In this document: positions 62,206-64,000 of the stretch, in pieces
Numbering within the stretch: the stretch's first letter is position 1
Layout of the letters: each line of letters opens with the position of its first letter
Source of the DNA: Allobosea sp. WAO
GTDB lineage: Bacteria; Pseudomonadota; Alphaproteobacteria; Rhizobiales; Beijerinckiaceae
Direction of reading: 5' to 3'
Assembly: GCF_001509835.1 (NCBI RefSeq)
Contig: NZ_JXTJ01000017.1
Location: 1-64,000 of the forward strand
DNA: 64,000 nt
Notes under the pieces: model-generated
Seen by the model: the letters and a program-made list of their open reading frames with translations, nothing else
Databases searched by the model: none
Told to the model about the DNA's origin: nothing
Program-made: the position numbers and the translations under genes

Positions 62206-63186
62206 ATGGCCGACGCCGCGCAGAAGCTCACCCCAGTCCCGACACCCGGCCGTGGCCGGGTCTATGACTCGATCACCGACACGATCGGCGATACGCCGCT
62301 GGTGCGGCTGAACCGGCTTCCGGCCGAGCGGGGCGTCAAGGCGACGATCCTCGCCAAGCTCGAATTCTTCAACCCGATCTCGAGCGTCAAGGATCGTATC
62401 GGCGTCAGCATGGTCGACGCGCTCGAAGCGTCCGGCGCGCTGAAGCCCGGCGGCACGCTGATCGAGCCGACCTCGGGCAATACCGGCATCGCGCTCGCCT
62501 TCGTCGCCGCCGCGCGCGGCTACCGGCTGATTCTGGTCATGCCGGAGACCATGTCGATCGAGCGCCGCAAGATGCTCGCTCTGCTCGGTGCCGAGCTCGT
62601 GCTGACCCCCGGCCCCGGCGGCATGCGCGGCGCCATCGCCAAGGCCGAGGAACTCAAGGCCGAGATTCCCGGCGCGATCATCCCGCAGCAGTTCGAGAAC
62701 CCGGCCAACCCGGCGATCCACCGCAAGACCACCGCCGAGGAGGTCTGGAACGACACCAATGGCGACATCGACATCTTCGTTTCCGGCGTCGGCACGGGCG
62801 GCACCATCACCGGCGTCGGCCAGGTGCTGAAGGCGCGCAAGCCGGGCGTCAAGATCGTCGCGGTCGAGCCCGAGGACTCGCCGGTGCTCTCCGGCGGTCA
62901 GCCCGGTCCGCACAAGATCCAGGGCATCGGTGCCGGCTTCGTGCCCGGCATCCTCGATCGCGGCGTCATCGACGAGGTCGTGACCGTCGGCAACCAGACC
63001 GCCTTCGAGACGGCGCGGGCGCTCGCCAAGAGCGAGGGCATTCCGGCCGGCATCTCTTCGGGCGCTGCGATCGCCGCTGCGCTGGAGATCGGCGCCCGGC
63101 CGGAGAACGCCGGCAAGAAGATCGTCGTGATCGTCCCGTCCTTCGCCGAGCGCTACATTTCGAGCGCACTGTTCGAAGGTCTGTGA
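62206..63186 (+). CDS. cysK: Cysteine synthase A (O-acetylserine sulfhydrylase)
   Basis: A 326-residue PLP enzyme that makes cysteine from O-acetylserine and sulfide. The PLP lysine is K62 in NPISSVKDRIG, the substrate loop is TSGNTG at 89-94, and the phosphate loop is GVGTGGTITG. AGGGAGG precedes the ATG. It is preceded by the Rrf2 regulator and inverted repeats, suggesting sulfur-responsive control. Confidence 0.95.
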   Translation: MADAAQKLTPVPTPGRGRVYDSITDTIGDTPLVRLNRLPAERGVKATILAKLEFFNPISSVKDRIGVSMVDALEASGALKPGGTLIEPTSGNTGIALAFVAAARGYRLILVMPETMSIERRKMLALLGAELVLTPGPGGMRGAIAKAEELKAEIPGAIIPQQFENPANPAIHRKTTAEEVWNDTNGDIDIFVSGVGTGGTITGVGQVLKARKPGVKIVAVEPEDSPVLSGGQPGPHKIQGIGAGFVPGILDRGVIDEVVTVGNQTAFETARALAKSEGIPAGISSGAAIAAALEIGARPENAGKKIVVIVPSFAERYISSALFEGL

Positions 63187-63635
63187 TCCCGGTAAATCTG
63201 CAGATCGTCCGGTTGAGCGAGGCCTTGCCGGACGATCTGCCTGTCTTGCAAGCCGAGGCGGCGGCCGAGGGCTACCGCTTCGTCGAGGGTATCCTGGAAG
63301 AATGGGATGCCGGCCGTTACGAAGGCGGAGACGATCGCAACGCGCTCTTCGCGCTTTTTCGCGACGGCATGCTGGCAGCGGTCGGCGCTGTGACGCCCGA
63401 TCCCTATGATCCGGCACCCGATCTGCTGCGCATCCGCCATGTCTATGTCCGGCCGGAGCATCGGCGCGGAGGCGTCGGCAGGGCGCTCGCCAGCGCACTG
63501 ATCCAGCAGGGCTTCGCGCTGGCGCCGCGGCTGTCGCTCAACGCCGCCGACGCCGGCGCATCCGCCTTCTGGGAGGCAATCGGCTTCCAGCCCGATAAAG
63601 GTGGGACGCGCCGGACTCATCTGCTGACGCGCTGA
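63183..63635 (+). CDS. GNAT-family N-acetyltransferase
   Basis: A 150-residue acetyl-CoA-dependent acyltransferase. The acetyl-CoA motif A is RIRHVYVRPEHRRGGVGRAL, followed by a typical late segment ASAFWEAIGFQPDKGGTRR. GTG start overlaps cysK by 4 bases (GTGA), so it is co-translated. Acceptor unknown; acetylation linked to serine/cysteine metabolism is only a guess. Confidence 0.9.
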   Translation: MIPVNLQIVRLSEALPDDLPVLQAEAAAEGYRFVEGILEEWDAGRYEGGDDRNALFALFRDGMLAAVGAVTPDPYDPAPDLLRIRHVYVRPEHRRGGVGRALASALIQQGFALAPRLSLNAADAGASAFWEAIGFQPDKGGTRRTHLLTR

Positions 63636-63640
63636 GCCTC

Positions 63641-64000
63641 TTACGGCCGGAGCGTGATCCGGTTGCCCCAGGGATCGACGACCGACTCAGCATCGCCGCC
63701 AGCAGCCGCCATGCGCCGGCTCAGCGCGGCACGGGCTTCCTCGTTGCGCGCGACCAATTCGAAGTTCGATAGACCCGCCTCATTGTCCCGACGCGGCCCG
63801 GTGCCGCGGCTGTGCCAGATATTGGCCGCGATATGGTGGTGATAGCCGCCGGTCGCCATGAAGGCGGCGCCAGGATAGTGCACCATCACGTCGAAGCCGA
63901 GCTTGTCGCGATAGAACGCCTCCGCGCCCGCGACATCGCCGACGCGCAGATGGATATGGCCCATCACCGTACCATCAGGCATGCCGGCATAGTCGCGCCC
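63641..64000 (-). CDS. VOC-family dioxygenase-like protein (CatE type), 5' end outside the window
   Basis: The visible 120 codons are the second VOC domain of a CatE-like catechol-2,3-dioxygenase family protein: GHIHLRVGDVAGAEAFYRD, LGFDVMVHYPGAAF, and the block GGYHHHIAANIWHSRG. An internal ATG at 63982 could be taken for a start, but the frame stays open to the window edge and homologues have an additional amino-terminal domain, so the gene is cut by the window. Confidence 0.8.
   Translation of the reverse strand, partial: GRDYAGMPDGTVMGHIHLRVGDVAGAEAFYRDKLGFDVMVHYPGAAFMATGGYHHHIAANIWHSRGTGPRRDNEAGLSNFELVARNEEARAALSRRMAAAGGDAESVVDPWGNRITLRP

Noticed and set aside
63641..63982. A complete 113-residue single-domain glyoxalase
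   Set aside because: The frame remains open to the end of the window and the sequence matches the second half of CatE-like two-domain proteins, so the internal ATG is not accepted as the start.

Overview
This window looks like chromosomal (or megaplasmid) DNA from an alphaproteobacterium of the order Hyphomicrobiales, possibly a Bosea-like soil or plant-associated organism. This rests on the high GC content, dense operons with 4-base start/stop overlaps, many solute-uptake ABC systems, IclR/GntR/DeoR/Lrp regulators, and an exopolysaccharide locus of the rhizobial galactoglucan type. I see no tRNA, rRNA, CRISPR array, insertion sequence or phage gene.

Region 1 (126-12210). After a small secreted protein comes a minus-strand peptide-use locus: a complete Opp/Dpp-type peptide ABC importer (5457-7046 binding protein, then B, C, D and F subunits), a succinylglutamate desuccinylase/aspartoacylase-like hydrolase, a YtcJ-type amidohydrolase and an MlrC-type (M81) metallopeptidase. 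A saccharopine dehydrogenase-like oxidoreductase follows, divergent from an Lrp/AsnC regulator.

Region 2 (12235-20862). A seven-gene minus-strand operon, every junction a 4-base overlap, encodes a spermidine/putrescine-like ABC importer and a three-subunit flavoprotein/iron-sulfur amino-acid or opine dehydrogenase. An IclR regulator and a fructokinase-like PfkB kinase run divergently.

Region 3 (20870-34917). A sugar catabolic set (HAD phosphatase, DeoR regulator, a PfkB kinase resembling sulfofructose kinase YihV, an unusually long class II aldolase-like enzyme, and a sugar ABC importer with no ATPase gene) leads into a hydroaromatic/cyclitol-like set: type II dehydroquinase, a Gfo/Idh/MocA dehydrogenase, two divergent shikimate-dehydrogenase-like enzymes with altered substrate pockets, a DMT exporter, an NAD-dependent epimerase and an IclR regulator.

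Region 4 (35238-55206). A polysaccharide locus of ten minus-strand genes (GSCFA protein, two pyruvyltransferases, a secreted beta-propeller-like protein, four glycosyltransferases, a coiled-coil membrane protein, a methyltransferase), then an RTX calcium-binding protein, its type I secretion adaptor and ABC transporter, and divergently a MarR regulator plus a glycosyltransferase. The order glycosyltransferase, MarR, type I ABC, adaptor, RTX protein, glycosyltransferases matches what I recall of the Sinorhizobium meliloti exp (wgc-wgg-wgd-wge) galactoglucan locus. A shared 10-base sequence lies upstream of both the secretion operon and the RTX gene.

Region 5 (55253-64000). Mostly housekeeping: OsmC-like protein, GntR regulator with a perfect operator, PhnB-like protein, AMP nucleosidase, a GGDEF diguanylate cyclase, CoaBC, dUTPase, an Rrf2 regulator, cysteine synthase with two inverted repeats in front, a GNAT acetyltransferase, and a ring-cleavage dioxygenase-like gene cut by the window end.

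Starts were chosen by eye from reading frame, Shine-Dalgarno-like sequence and overlap with neighbours. Family calls rest on remembered motifs, not searches.
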